Assembly: GCA_963783865.1 (NCBI GenBank)
Contig: CAWAPD010000001.1
Location: 434,001 to 498,000 of the forward strand
Reading direction: 5' to 3'
DNA from: CAWAPD01 sp963783865
GTDB taxonomy: Bacteria > Actinomycetota > Thermoleophilia > UBA2241
Length of the DNA stretch: 64,000 nucleotides
The first letter of the stretch is position 1; every line of letters begins with the position of its first letter. Position numbers and translations under genes: made by a program. The notes beneath the pieces are model-generated. The model worked only from the letters and a program-made list of their open reading frames with translations, did no database searches and had not been told where the DNA came from. Below are positions 8,107-16,075 of the stretch, in pieces.

Positions 8107-9213
8107 TCAGGGAGAGGGCGACGCCGACGCGCCTCCGCTCACGCTGATCTCGCTCTGCCAGAGCTTCTCGACCAGGTTGTAGACCTTGGCGGGGATCGGC
8201 ACGTAGTCGAGGCTCTGGGCCGTCGAGGCGCCGTTCCTGTACGCCCAGTCGAAGAACTTGAGCGACATCTCGGCCCGCGCCGCGTCCGTCTGCTGCTTCT
8301 GCATCAGGGCGAACGAGGCGCCGGTGATCGGCCACGAGGTCGCGCCCGGTTCGTTGACGATCGCCGTGCCGAAGCCTTCGGACGGGTTCCACGTCGCGCT
8401 CTTGGCGGCCGCCGCGAACGCGGCCAGCGTCGGGCTGACGTACTTGCCGTCGGCGTTCAGGAGCTGCGCGTAGTTCAGGCTGTTCTGCTTGGCGTACGCG
8501 TACTCGACGTACCCGATCGACCCGTCGACCTGGGCGACCAGCGCGGCCACGCCGGCGCTCTTGGCGCCGCCGGTGCCCACCGGCCAGGCGGGAGCCGTGT
8601 TGACCCCGATCGAGCTCTTCCACTCGGACGACACCGCCGAGAGGTAGCTCGTGAAGATCCACGACGTACCCGAGCTGTCGGAGCGGTGGACGACGGCGAT
8701 CTTGGTCGACGGCAGGTCCATGCCGGGATTGAGCTTGGCGATGGCAGCGTCGTTCCAGGTCGTGACCTTGCCCAGGAAGATGTCGGCCAGGGTCGGGCCG
8801 TCGAGCTTGAGCTGGCCCTGCGCGATGCCGCTCACGTTGATGATCGGCACGACCCCGCCGACCATCGTCGGGAACTGGACGAGGCCGTTGGACTGCAGGT
8901 CACTGGGCGTCAGCGGAGCGTCGGTGGCGCCCCAGTCGACGGTCTTGGCCTCGATCTGGGAGATGCCACCGCCCGAGCCGATCGCTTGGTAGTTGAGCTT
9001 GACGCCGTTCACGCCCTGGTAGGTCTGCGCCCACGCGGAGTACAGCGGAGCCGCGAAGGTCGAGCCGGCTCCGACCATGGTGTCGGCGGCCGGAGCCGAG
9101 CTGGCGCCCGCGGCCCCGGCCGAGTTCGACCCGCACGCCGCGAGCGCGAGTGCCAAGGCCGCGACCAGCGCGAGGGCGCTTAGGCCGAACACGATCCTTC
9201 TGCCTGTCTTCAT
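8107..9213 (-). CDS. pstS: Phosphate-binding lipoprotein PstS
   Basis: Extracellular phosphate receptor of the Pst importer. 368 aa with a lipoprotein signal peptide; the lipobox is LALAAC with Cys27 as the lipidated residue, followed by a Ser/Ala-rich linker. The PstS fold is clear: GAGSTFAAPLYSAW, then YQAIGSGGGI, GATDAPLTP and RSDSSGTSWIF, the segments that contact phosphate. The leader holds two PHO-type repeats and a -10 box (9270-9302), so the gene should be induced by phosphate limitation. A strong hairpin follows its stop. Confidence 0.96.
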   Translation of the reverse strand: MKTGRRIVFGLSALALVAALALALAACGSNSAGAAGASSAPAADTMVGAGSTFAAPLYSAWAQTYQGVNGVKLNYQAIGSGGGISQIEAKTVDWGATDAPLTPSDLQSNGLVQFPTMVGGVVPIINVSGIAQGQLKLDGPTLADIFLGKVTTWNDAAIAKLNPGMDLPSTKIAVVHRSDSSGTSWIFTSYLSAVSSEWKSSIGVNTAPAWPVGTGGAKSAGVAALVAQVDGSIGYVEYAYAKQNSLNYAQLLNADGKYVSPTLAAFAAAAKSATWNPSEGFGTAIVNEPGATSWPITGASFALMQKQQTDAARAEMSLKFFDWAYRNGASTAQSLDYVPIPAKVYNLVEKLWQSEISVSGGASASPSP

Positions 9214-9269
9214 CTGGTGTCTCCTTGTCCTTTCACCGGTCGACGGCGGTCGTCGACCGCCCCGCGGGG

Positions 9270-9302
9270 AATGTAGCCAGCGACTGTTAGCGAACGGTTA
9301 GC
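9270..9302 (-). promoter_or_regulatory. PHO-box promoter of pstS
   Basis: Leftward: GCTAACCGTTC (9292-9302) and GCTAACAGTCG (9281-9291), 11-nt direct repeats, then 5 nt and the -10 box TACATT (9270-9275). There is no good -35 box; the repeats occupy that place, as expected for an activator-dependent promoter. Expected start near 9263, leader about 50 nt. Confidence 0.7.
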
Positions 9303-9389
9303 CCTGGGTGACCGGACGATAAGGCGTGCCGAAAGCCTCGAAACCACGCGACACTGCTGGGAGAAGGCGCGCCGGAGACCGCGCGGGGA

Positions 9390-11228
9390 TCAAACCGGCA
9401 GGGTGATCGAGAAGGTGCTGCCCAGACCGGGAGCGCTCTCGACCGCCACCGTGCCGTCGTGCGCGGCGGCGATGTGCTTGACGATCGACAGGCCGAGCCC
9501 CGTGCCCCCCATGTCCCTGCTGCGCGCCTTGTCGATGCGGTAGAAACGTTCGAACAGGCGGGGGAGGTGCTCGCGATCGATGCCGGGGCCGTCGTCGCAC
9601 ACGCGGATCACCACGCCGGCGGGCTCGAGCGCGGCGGACACCTGCACGCTCGAGCCCGCCGGCCCGTACTTCACCGCGTTGTCGATCAGGTTCACGACCG
9701 CCTGCTCGAGCAGCGGCGGGTTGATGTCGGCGTAGAGCTCTGTCGCGCACTCGAGCTTGAGACGCATCTCCTTTGCGGCCGCATTCAGCTCGCAGACGTC
9801 GATCGCCACCTGAAGCACGTCGCGTACGCTGCCGCGCTCCAGCGGCACCACGCCCGGCCCTTCGCTCTCGAGGTTGGAGAGGCTCAGCAGGTCTTCGATG
9901 ATGGCGCTCAGCCGGTCCGACTGGCCGGCGATGATGCGCAGGAACCTCTCGGCGTCCTCGCGGTCGTCGAGGGCACCGTCGAGCAGCGTCTCGGCGAAGC
10001 CCTTGATCGAGGTCACCGGCGTCTTGATCTCATGCGACACGTTGGCCACGAAGTCGCGCCTGATCGCTTCGTACTGGCGCAGGCGGGTGATGTCGTTGAG
10101 CACGATCACGGCTCCCTCGCCGTCGTCCCCCAGCCGCGCGCCGTGCACTTGGACGTCGCGCCGGTCGCGATCGACGACCAGCGTCAGGTCGGTCTCGACG
10201 GCCTCGCCCTGCGCCAGGACCGCGTCGACGAAGTCGTGCAGCGGCAGGTTGCGGACGAGGTCCTGGAGCTTGTGACCGACCGCGGCCTGAGGGTCGACGC
10301 CCATCAGGCTCCCGGCCGCGGCGTTGCACGTGACCACCCGCGTCTCGTCGTCGACGGCCAGCACTCCCTCGGTCATGCCCGCGAGGACCGCCTCGCGCTG
10401 GTTGCGCTCCTCGGTGATCGACTCGATCGTCTCGCTCAGCTGGTGGGCCATCTCGTTCAGGCTCGCCGCGACGCCGCCGATCTCGTCGGCGGGCGTCTCG
10501 CGCACTTCGTGCGCGAAGTCGCCCGCCGCGTAGCGCTCGGCGCCGCGCCGGATCTCGCGCAGGCGGCGCGAGATGCCGCGCGAGACGATGAGCCCCAGCA
10601 GCGCCACCACGACCGCGACCGCGATCGTCCCCAGGATGATCCGGTCGGTGAGCGTGGCGACCGCGGCGTTCACCCTGGTCATCGGCAACGCGGTCCGGAT
10701 CACGGCCAAGACGTTGTGGGCGTTGTCGAACACCGGGATGGCGACGTACTCCATCTGCTTGTTCTCGGTCTCGCTGTGCCGGATCACCTGACCGACGCCG
10801 CCGCCCAGCGCGGCCAGCACCTCGGGCCGGTCGGGGGTGTTGTGGTTCACCATGGTGGCGGGGTCGTTCTCGGAATCGGCGACCACCTGCCCGAGCGTGC
10901 CGTTGGGGCTGTGAGGCCCGGCGATGACGGTGATGCGCGTGTCCGACGCCTTGCCCACGCTCTGCACGAGGCCCTGGAGCTTGTCGGGCTGCCCGAGCAG
11001 CGACGCGACCTGGCCCTGGATGAGCTCCGCCCGGGACGTGAGGTCTTCGGCCGCATGCTGATGGTAGAGGTCCCGCGCCGCCGCGATCGCGAACGCGCCG
11101 ACCATGCCGGCGCAGAGGACGACCGCGATCAGGTAGGTCAGGTAGAGCTTCCAGAAGAGGTGGGTGCCTCGCACGGCGCCGGCGAGTCGGGCAACGGAGG
11201 ACCGCACCTGCTGGCGGATCTGGCTCAT
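9390..11228 (-). CDS. phoR: PhoR-like phosphate sensor histidine kinase
   Basis: Membrane sensor kinase predicted to phosphorylate the adjacent response regulator during phosphate limitation. 612 aa. Membrane helices at about 28-52 and 197-217 flank an extracytoplasmic domain of about 145 residues. A HAMP linker (about 217-270), a PAS domain (about 275-385), the HisKA domain with phospho-acceptor His399 (VSHEIKTPVTSIKG) and a HATPase_c domain follow, with an N-box (NLIDNAVKYGP) and G-boxes (DDGPGID, GGTGLGLSIVKH). It starts 3 bp after the regulator stop, so the two are coupled. The large outer domain resembles WalK-type kinases; PhoR is preferred from its place beside pst. Confidence 0.88.
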   Translation of the reverse strand: MSQIRQQVRSSVARLAGAVRGTHLFWKLYLTYLIAVVLCAGMVGAFAIAAARDLYHQHAAEDLTSRAELIQGQVASLLGQPDKLQGLVQSVGKASDTRITVIAGPHSPNGTLGQVVADSENDPATMVNHNTPDRPEVLAALGGGVGQVIRHSETENKQMEYVAIPVFDNAHNVLAVIRTALPMTRVNAAVATLTDRIILGTIAVAVVVALLGLIVSRGISRRLREIRRGAERYAAGDFAHEVRETPADEIGGVAASLNEMAHQLSETIESITEERNQREAVLAGMTEGVLAVDDETRVVTCNAAAGSLMGVDPQAAVGHKLQDLVRNLPLHDFVDAVLAQGEAVETDLTLVVDRDRRDVQVHGARLGDDGEGAVIVLNDITRLRQYEAIRRDFVANVSHEIKTPVTSIKGFAETLLDGALDDREDAERFLRIIAGQSDRLSAIIEDLLSLSNLESEGPGVVPLERGSVRDVLQVAIDVCELNAAAKEMRLKLECATELYADINPPLLEQAVVNLIDNAVKYGPAGSSVQVSAALEPAGVVIRVCDDGPGIDREHLPRLFERFYRIDKARSRDMGGTGLGLSIVKHIAAAHDGTVAVESAPGLGSTFSITLPV

Positions 11229-11231
11229 GAC

Positions 11232-11936
11232 CTACTCGTCATTGAGCCTGTAACCCACGCCCCTGACCGTCTCGATGTACGAACCGCAGGGGCCGAGCTT
11301 GCGGCGCAGGGAGACGATATGGACGTCGACCGAGCGGTCGGTCACGAACCGTTCGTTCACGTAGGAATCGTCTCCCTGCGCCGCATCCACGATCTGCTGC
11401 CGCGTGAACACCCAGCCGGGCCGGCGGGCCATGAACACCAGGATGCGGAACTCCGACGCCGTCAGGTCGACCGGCCGCTCCTGCACCAGCACCTGGTGCC
11501 TGCCGGGGTGGATGACGAGGTCGCGGACGGCGATCGACCCCTGTCCGTCGCCTTCTTCCACCTGGTCGCGGCGCAGCACGGCCCTCACACGGGCGGTCAG
11601 CACGCGCGGGCTGAAGGGCTTGGTGACGTAGTCGTCGGCGCCCAGCTCGAGCCCGGCGACGATGTCGGCCTCGCCGCCCTTCGCCGTCACCATCACGATC
11701 GGGATCTGCGCCGTCTTGGGGTCGGACTTGAGCTTGCGACAGACCTCGAGCCCGTCGACGCCGGGCAGCATCAGGTCGAGCAGCACCAGGTCGGGCAGCT
11801 TCAGACGCGCCGCTTGGAGCGCGTCCTCACCTGTCTCGACGCACACGACCTTGTAGCCCTCTTTCGCGAGGTTGTACTGGACGAGCTCCAGGATCTCGCG
11901 CTCGTCGTCCACGACGAGGATCGACTCGTTCGGCAT
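11232..11936 (-). CDS. phoP: PhoB/PhoP-family response regulator
   Basis: DNA-binding response regulator, predicted activator of the pst genes. 234 aa. The receiver domain has the acidic pair DD (10-11), phospho-acceptor Asp54 in LLDLMLPG, Thr84 and Lys106 in TKPF. The C-terminal winged helix of OmpR type includes LTASEFRILVFM, RSVDVHIVSLRRKLG and the end VRGVGYRL. It is first in a two-gene operon with the kinase. Its own promoter carries the same repeats as pstS, so it is probably autoregulated. Confidence 0.92.
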   Translation of the reverse strand: MPNESILVVDDEREILELVQYNLAKEGYKVVCVETGEDALQAARLKLPDLVLLDLMLPGVDGLEVCRKLKSDPKTAQIPIVMVTAKGGEADIVAGLELGADDYVTKPFSPRVLTARVRAVLRRDQVEEGDGQGSIAVRDLVIHPGRHQVLVQERPVDLTASEFRILVFMARRPGWVFTRQQIVDAAQGDDSYVNERFVTDRSVDVHIVSLRRKLGPCGSYIETVRGVGYRLNDE

Positions 11937-11959
11937 CTCCCTCCCGCCGGTCCACGGTG

Positions 11960-11992
11960 AGTATAGCCGCGGCGTGTTAGCGGATGATGAGC
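11960..11992 (-). promoter_or_regulatory. PHO-box promoter of the response regulator
   Basis: Leftward: GCTCATCATCC (11982-11992) and GCTAACACGCC (11971-11981), 11-nt repeats, then 5 nt and the -10 box TATACT (11960-11965). The geometry is identical to pstS. The distal repeat lies 2 bp from the stop codon of the upstream HAD gene. Confidence 0.65.
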
Positions 11993-11994
11993 CC

Positions 11995-12681
11995 CTAGGC
12001 CAGTATCGCCGCGAGCGCGGCGCGCCAATCCGAGAAGTCGGCGAAGAGATGGTCGGGGCCGCAGGCGGCGAGCTCGTCGCGCGAGTGATGCCCGGTGGCG
12101 ACGGCGATCGTCTTGACGCCCTCCTTCTCGCCGCAGGAGACGTCGGCCGGCGAGTCGCCGATCACCACGACCTCCTTGCCGGCGAAACGGCGGCCGGTGA
12201 GCTCCTCGGCCCGCCGGATGGCGATCTCGGGCAGGTCGGGGCGGTGCGACGAGTCAGAGCCGTAGGCGCCGACGCGGAAGGAGCCGGCCAAGCCGGTCGG
12301 ACCGAGCTTGACGCCGGCGCCGCCGATGATGTTGCCGGTGAGCAGTCCGAGCACGACGCGCTCGTCCGCGGCCAGCGCCGGAACGAGCTGCCGCACGCCG
12401 GGCAGGACCTCGACGGCCCCGGCGGCGACCTCGGAGCGCAGGCAGCGGACGTAGGCGTCGAGGCAGGCGTCCATGCCGGCCTCGATCTCGTCGTGCGGCA
12501 CGCCACCTGCGCTCGCCAGGTCGCGCACGATCTGCGGGTCGGTGCGCCCGTGGTAGGTGTAGCCGTCGGCCTGTTCCCAGCGGCCGTAGGTGACCTCGAG
12601 GGCGCGCCGGATGGCGCGCCCGCCGGCGCCGTGGGCGTCGATCAGCGTGCAGTCGATGTCGAAGAGGGCGAGCCGGTCCAC
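11995..12681 (-). CDS. HAD-superfamily phosphatase (phosphoglycolate phosphatase-like)
   Basis: Cytoplasmic phosphatase of the haloacid dehalogenase superfamily. 228 aa. Motif I is FDIDCTLID with Asp8 and Asp10 (most relatives have DGT; here Cys replaces Gly). Motif II lies in VLGLLTGN, motif III Lys precedes VVVIGD, and motif IV is GDSPADV. A helical cap domain spans about 17-85. The substrate is not evident; phosphoglycolate or beta-phosphoglucomutase-like use are both possible. It lies just before the Pho regulator gene in the same direction, but that gene has its own promoter, so a role in phosphate scavenging is only a guess. Confidence 0.85.
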   Translation of the reverse strand: MDRLALFDIDCTLIDAHGAGGRAIRRALEVTYGRWEQADGYTYHGRTDPQIVRDLASAGGVPHDEIEAGMDACLDAYVRCLRSEVAAGAVEVLPGVRQLVPALAADERVVLGLLTGNIIGGAGVKLGPTGLAGSFRVGAYGSDSSHRPDLPEIAIRRAEELTGRRFAGKEVVVIGDSPADVSCGEKEGVKTIAVATGHHSRDELAACGPDHLFADFSDWRAALAAILA

Positions 12682-12709
12682 GTGGTGATGGTACAGGATG
12701 CGAAAGGGC

Positions 12710-13267
12710 CTACAGCCCCCCCACCTGCCCCGGCGGCCAGTAGACGACGAACGCCCGGCCGATGATGTCGCCGCGCGCGACGGTGCCCCAGTAGCGGCTG
12801 TCGGCGCTCTCGGTGCGGTTGTCGCCCATCACGAAGTACCGCCCGTCGGGCACCGTGAAGGGCCGGTCCAGGCTCCACGGCGCGCCGGCGTCGGGCCCGG
12901 GCTTCGTCGGCTCGGTCACACCGTTCACCTGACGCACGTAGGAGTCCGGCGCCGGCTGTCCGTTCACGTAGAGCCGGCCGTCGCGCAGCGACAGCGTGTC
13001 GCCGGGCACGCCGACGACGCGCTTGAGCAGCGGGATCGGCCCCTGTCCCCCGAAGACGATCACGTCGCCGCGGTGCACGGCGCGGAAGTGGTACTCGACG
13101 CGGTCGATCAGCACCCGGTCGCCGGTGCGCACGGTGTCGGCCATCGACGGCGTCGGGATCCGGAACGGCTTGACCGCGAACGCCTGGATCAGGAACGCGA
13201 CGAGGGCCGCGGCCGCGATGGTGACCGCGTACTCGGCGATGAGACGCCGCGAGCGAGTGCCCAGCAT
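12710..13267 (-). CDS. lepB: Signal peptidase I
   Basis: Membrane-bound serine protease removing Sec/Tat signal peptides on the outer face. 185 aa. One N-terminal membrane helix (about 12-31) precedes the catalytic Ser41 in PTPSMADT and the general-base Lys82 in LLKRVVGVPGD. The conserved GDNRTESADSRYWG box is present near the C-terminus. The gene starts 3 bp after the stop of the multiheme cytochrome gene and shares its direction, so this copy may be co-expressed with the cytochrome to help mature exported proteins. Whether it is the only signal peptidase of the cell cannot be seen. Confidence 0.95.
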   Translation of the reverse strand: MLGTRSRRLIAEYAVTIAAAALVAFLIQAFAVKPFRIPTPSMADTVRTGDRVLIDRVEYHFRAVHRGDVIVFGGQGPIPLLKRVVGVPGDTLSLRDGRLYVNGQPAPDSYVRQVNGVTEPTKPGPDAGAPWSLDRPFTVPDGRYFVMGDNRTESADSRYWGTVARGDIIGRAFVVYWPPGQVGGL

Positions 13268-13270
13268 CGA

Positions 13271-14254
13271 TCATCCCCCGCCGCTGGGCGGATTGCCCCC
13301 ATGGCACGGACAGCTGGCCGGTTGGCCGAAGCCGTTGGTGTGGCAGGCGTTGCAGGGCAACGGCACCTCGCCCCTGGGCACGTGCTCGCCCTCCTGCGGG
13401 TGCACGAACGTGCTGGGCACGAAGTGGGCGAGCACGTGGCAGTCGACGCAGTTCTTGAGCCCGTTGTGCTGGTCCCCGTGACAGTTGATGCAGCCGTCTG
13501 GCTTTACCGCGACGCCCTGCGTGTGGCACTGCTCGCAGGCGATCTGCGCGTGCGTGCCTACAAGGGGCTGCGGGTGTGCGAAGTTCTTGCCGCCGGTCCA
13601 CGCCCAGAGGCTGTGACAGTCCTGGCAGGGGCCGCGGGCCGGGTGCGGCGCCGTGTGGCAGTAGGTGCACTGGGTCGTCTGCGTCGTGTGGCACGTGAAG
13701 CAGGAGGCCATCGAGTTGGGCGGCACCACGGTGACGCCCGGCGCACCGGCGTGCACGACCGCCGCGTGGCACGCGATGCAGCCCTGGCTCGCGTGCCCTT
13801 TGCTGTCGTGCCGGAACGCGACCGGCGCCGGCGAGCCCAGCGTGATCGACCCGACGAGCTTCGCGCCGCTGTGACACCCGCCCCTCTCGCAGGCCGAGTT
13901 CGGGATGTGGCGGGTGACCTTGAGAGGCGCCTTCACCTGGCCTGTGAGATGGACCCAAACTTCGCGCAGCGCAAAGAACTTCGTCACAGCGAGGTTCACC
14001 GGGCCCGGAGGGATGTGGCACTGCACGCAATTGACGTTCTTGTGGGTCGAGGCCGCCCAGGTGTCGCGGTAGGGCCACATCTCATGGCAGTCGCTGCCGC
14101 AGAACTTGTTGCTCTCGGTGAAGCGTGCGGCGACGAGCATGGACCCGATGCCGAGCGCAGCGAGGACGACCACGATGAGAGCGAGCTTGCCCCACCAGTG
14201 GCCCCAGAACGCTGCGAAGCGGCTCCGGGACCCGACCTTGCCTGCCTCGACCAT
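13271..14254 (-). CDS. Membrane-anchored multiheme cytochrome c (12 heme-type motifs)
   Basis: Predicted outer-face electron-transfer protein. 327 aa from the ATG at 14252-14254, chosen for the GGAGGAGG just upstream. One N-terminal membrane anchor (about 24-45) precedes a NapC/NirT-like start. Heme motifs: nine CxxCH, plus CGSDCH (CX3CH) as the first, CERGGCH (CX4CH) as the third and a terminal CPCH (CXCH). An HEM follows the first motif as in NrfH-like quinol-oxidising cytochromes. It may take electrons from menaquinol, or pass them outward; donor and acceptor are unknown. It is first in an operon with lepB and is the shortest of three paralogs in tandem. Confidence 0.85.
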   Translation of the reverse strand: MVEAGKVGSRSRFAAFWGHWWGKLALIVVVLAALGIGSMLVAARFTESNKFCGSDCHEMWPYRDTWAASTHKNVNCVQCHIPPGPVNLAVTKFFALREVWVHLTGQVKAPLKVTRHIPNSACERGGCHSGAKLVGSITLGSPAPVAFRHDSKGHASQGCIACHAAVVHAGAPGVTVVPPNSMASCFTCHTTQTTQCTYCHTAPHPARGPCQDCHSLWAWTGGKNFAHPQPLVGTHAQIACEQCHTQGVAVKPDGCINCHGDQHNGLKNCVDCHVLAHFVPSTFVHPQEGEHVPRGEVPLPCNACHTNGFGQPASCPCHGGNPPSGGG

Positions 14255-14370
14255 ACCCCTCCTCCCCATCGACTCCGGAGGATTCTATGCCACTGGCAGG
14301 CGGATCGAGGCGATGGAGTCGCGGTCCCCCCGCCAAGGACGGCCGCGGACCGGGACCTGGCGATGCCCAG

Positions 14371-15894
14371 TTAATCGCTCGGCGGCCTGCCCCCGTGACA
14401 CGAGCAGTAGACCTTGGCGAAGCTGTTGTTGGGGTGGCAGGCGCTGCAGGTGAACGAGCCGGCCGTGTGCTCCCCTGCCCCCGGGTGGTGGAACGTCGAC
14501 GGCGACCAGCCGCTCATCGTGTGGCACTGCGCGCAGTTGGTGAGGCCGCCGTGGTTGCTCCCGTGGCACGTGGTGCAGGCCGCTCCCGGGGCGTTGATCC
14601 CGTTCGTGTGGCAGCGGCCGCAGGGGAAGGTCGCATGCACCCCTCCAAGAGCGATCGGGTGGGCGAAGTGCGAGGCCCACGACGTGGTGCTGTGGCAGGT
14701 CAGGCAGGAGCCGTAGACGGGATGCGGTGGCTTGTGGCAGTTCTGGCAGCTCTGTGGCGGCGAGCTCGTGCCGCTGGTATGGCATTTCTCGCAGGGGAAC
14801 GAGGCGTGGGTCCCGGTGAGCGTGACCGGGTGCACGAACGTCGACTTCCAGGTGTGCTGGGTGTGGCACTGGAGGCACGTGCCACGGTCGGGATGCGGCG
14901 GCTTGTGGCACGTCAGGCAGGCCGTCTTGGGATGCCTGAAGGTGGAGGGCCTGTAGTAGCTGGGCACGTGGCATTTGGCGCACAGCAGGGCCTTGCCGTC
15001 GTGATGATGGTTGCCGTGGCAGTCGACGCAGCCGGCGGGAAAGCCCATGTCGGGCGGCGCCGTGGGCGCAGCCACCGGCGCCGCCCGAGTGTGGCACTTC
15101 TCGCAGAGAACCGTCTTGTGACGCTTCCCGAGCTTCACCGGGTGCGTGAAGGTCGTCTTCCACGAGCCGAGCCGGTGGCAGTCGACGCAGTGGCCGCGGG
15201 CCGCGTGCGGCGCGGTATGACAGGTCTGGCAGTCGGCCGACGCCGGCTTGCCGTCGTGACACCGTAGGCAGAACGCCATCGTGGTCGGGTCGAGGTAGGG
15301 TCTGCCGGCCACGCTTCGGTGCACCACCTGCGAGTGGCAGTCGATGCACAGCAGCCCTTTCGCGTGCGCCGCGTGGGAGAAGGCCACGGACGGGCCGGCG
15401 CGCCGGCCGGCAGCCGCCGAGGCACTCGGCGATGCGGCCGGCGCGCCGCCCGGCGAGGCGCCGGCGGCCGGGGTCGAGGAGGCCCCGGGCGCGGGGTTCG
15501 AGGCGGCCGCCAGCGTGATCGCCGTGGGGATCTTCTTGGCGGGATGGCAGCTGACACAGGTCGCGTTGGGGATGTGCTCGGTGACGGCGATCGGCGCCTT
15601 CACCTGGCCAGCGAAGTGGACGTAGACCTCGCGGAGGGCGGAGACCTTGGCCTTGGCGAGCTCGATCGTGCCGGGTTTGATGTGGCAGCGCACGCACGGG
15701 ACGCCGAAATGCGCCGACGCCTTCCAGGTGGAGCCGTACGGCGCCATCTCGTGGCAGGCGGTCGTGCAGAACGAGCTGCGCTCCGTGTAGCTCGCCGAGG
15801 CGACGACGGCAACGCCGAGCACGAGCAACGCGGCGACCGCGATCACGAGGACCTTGGCCCAGGTGTGCCGCAAGAAGCGCCGGGGTGCACTCAT
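14371..15894 (-). CDS. Large membrane-anchored multiheme cytochrome c (20 heme-type motifs)
   Basis: Paralog of its two neighbours and the longest of them. 507 aa from the ATG at 15892-15894 (AAGG upstream; an in-frame ATG at 15915 is a second option). A membrane anchor at about 13-36 is followed by CTTACHEM (CX3CH), then 18 CxxCH and a terminal CSCH (CXCH). A Pro/Ala/Ser-rich linker (about 140-170) separates the NapC-like front from the heme-repeat body, in which modules of about 40-50 residues recur (xFxHPxxLxxxHxxxxCxxCH). The many extra His residues (HHHD, HPVK) could be distal heme ligands. Likely an extracellular electron conduit through the thick wall; inferred. Confidence 0.88.
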   Translation of the reverse strand: MSAPRRFLRHTWAKVLVIAVAALLVLGVAVVASASYTERSSFCTTACHEMAPYGSTWKASAHFGVPCVRCHIKPGTIELAKAKVSALREVYVHFAGQVKAPIAVTEHIPNATCVSCHPAKKIPTAITLAAASNPAPGASSTPAAGASPGGAPAASPSASAAAGRRAGPSVAFSHAAHAKGLLCIDCHSQVVHRSVAGRPYLDPTTMAFCLRCHDGKPASADCQTCHTAPHAARGHCVDCHRLGSWKTTFTHPVKLGKRHKTVLCEKCHTRAAPVAAPTAPPDMGFPAGCVDCHGNHHHDGKALLCAKCHVPSYYRPSTFRHPKTACLTCHKPPHPDRGTCLQCHTQHTWKSTFVHPVTLTGTHASFPCEKCHTSGTSSPPQSCQNCHKPPHPVYGSCLTCHSTTSWASHFAHPIALGGVHATFPCGRCHTNGINAPGAACTTCHGSNHGGLTNCAQCHTMSGWSPSTFHHPGAGEHTAGSFTCSACHPNNSFAKVYCSCHGGRPPSD

Positions 15895-16075
15895 GGGGCT
15901 GTCGCCTTGCGCCATTGGATCACGCTCGCCACTCCCGACGTCGGTCGCGGTCCTCCAACCGGCAACGTAGCGGACGTAGCCCCAACAGCAGGGCACAAGT
16001 GGGCAAAGATTGCGTAAAGACGTCCCACTGTCTATCGACCACCGCTGAGGTCGCGCTGGTGCGGCGCGTGGGCGG

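Noticed and set aside
9459..11960. 833-codon plus-strand frame opposite the kinase and regulator
   Set aside because: Shadow frame; rich in Asp/His/Gly/Arg with no recognisable fold.
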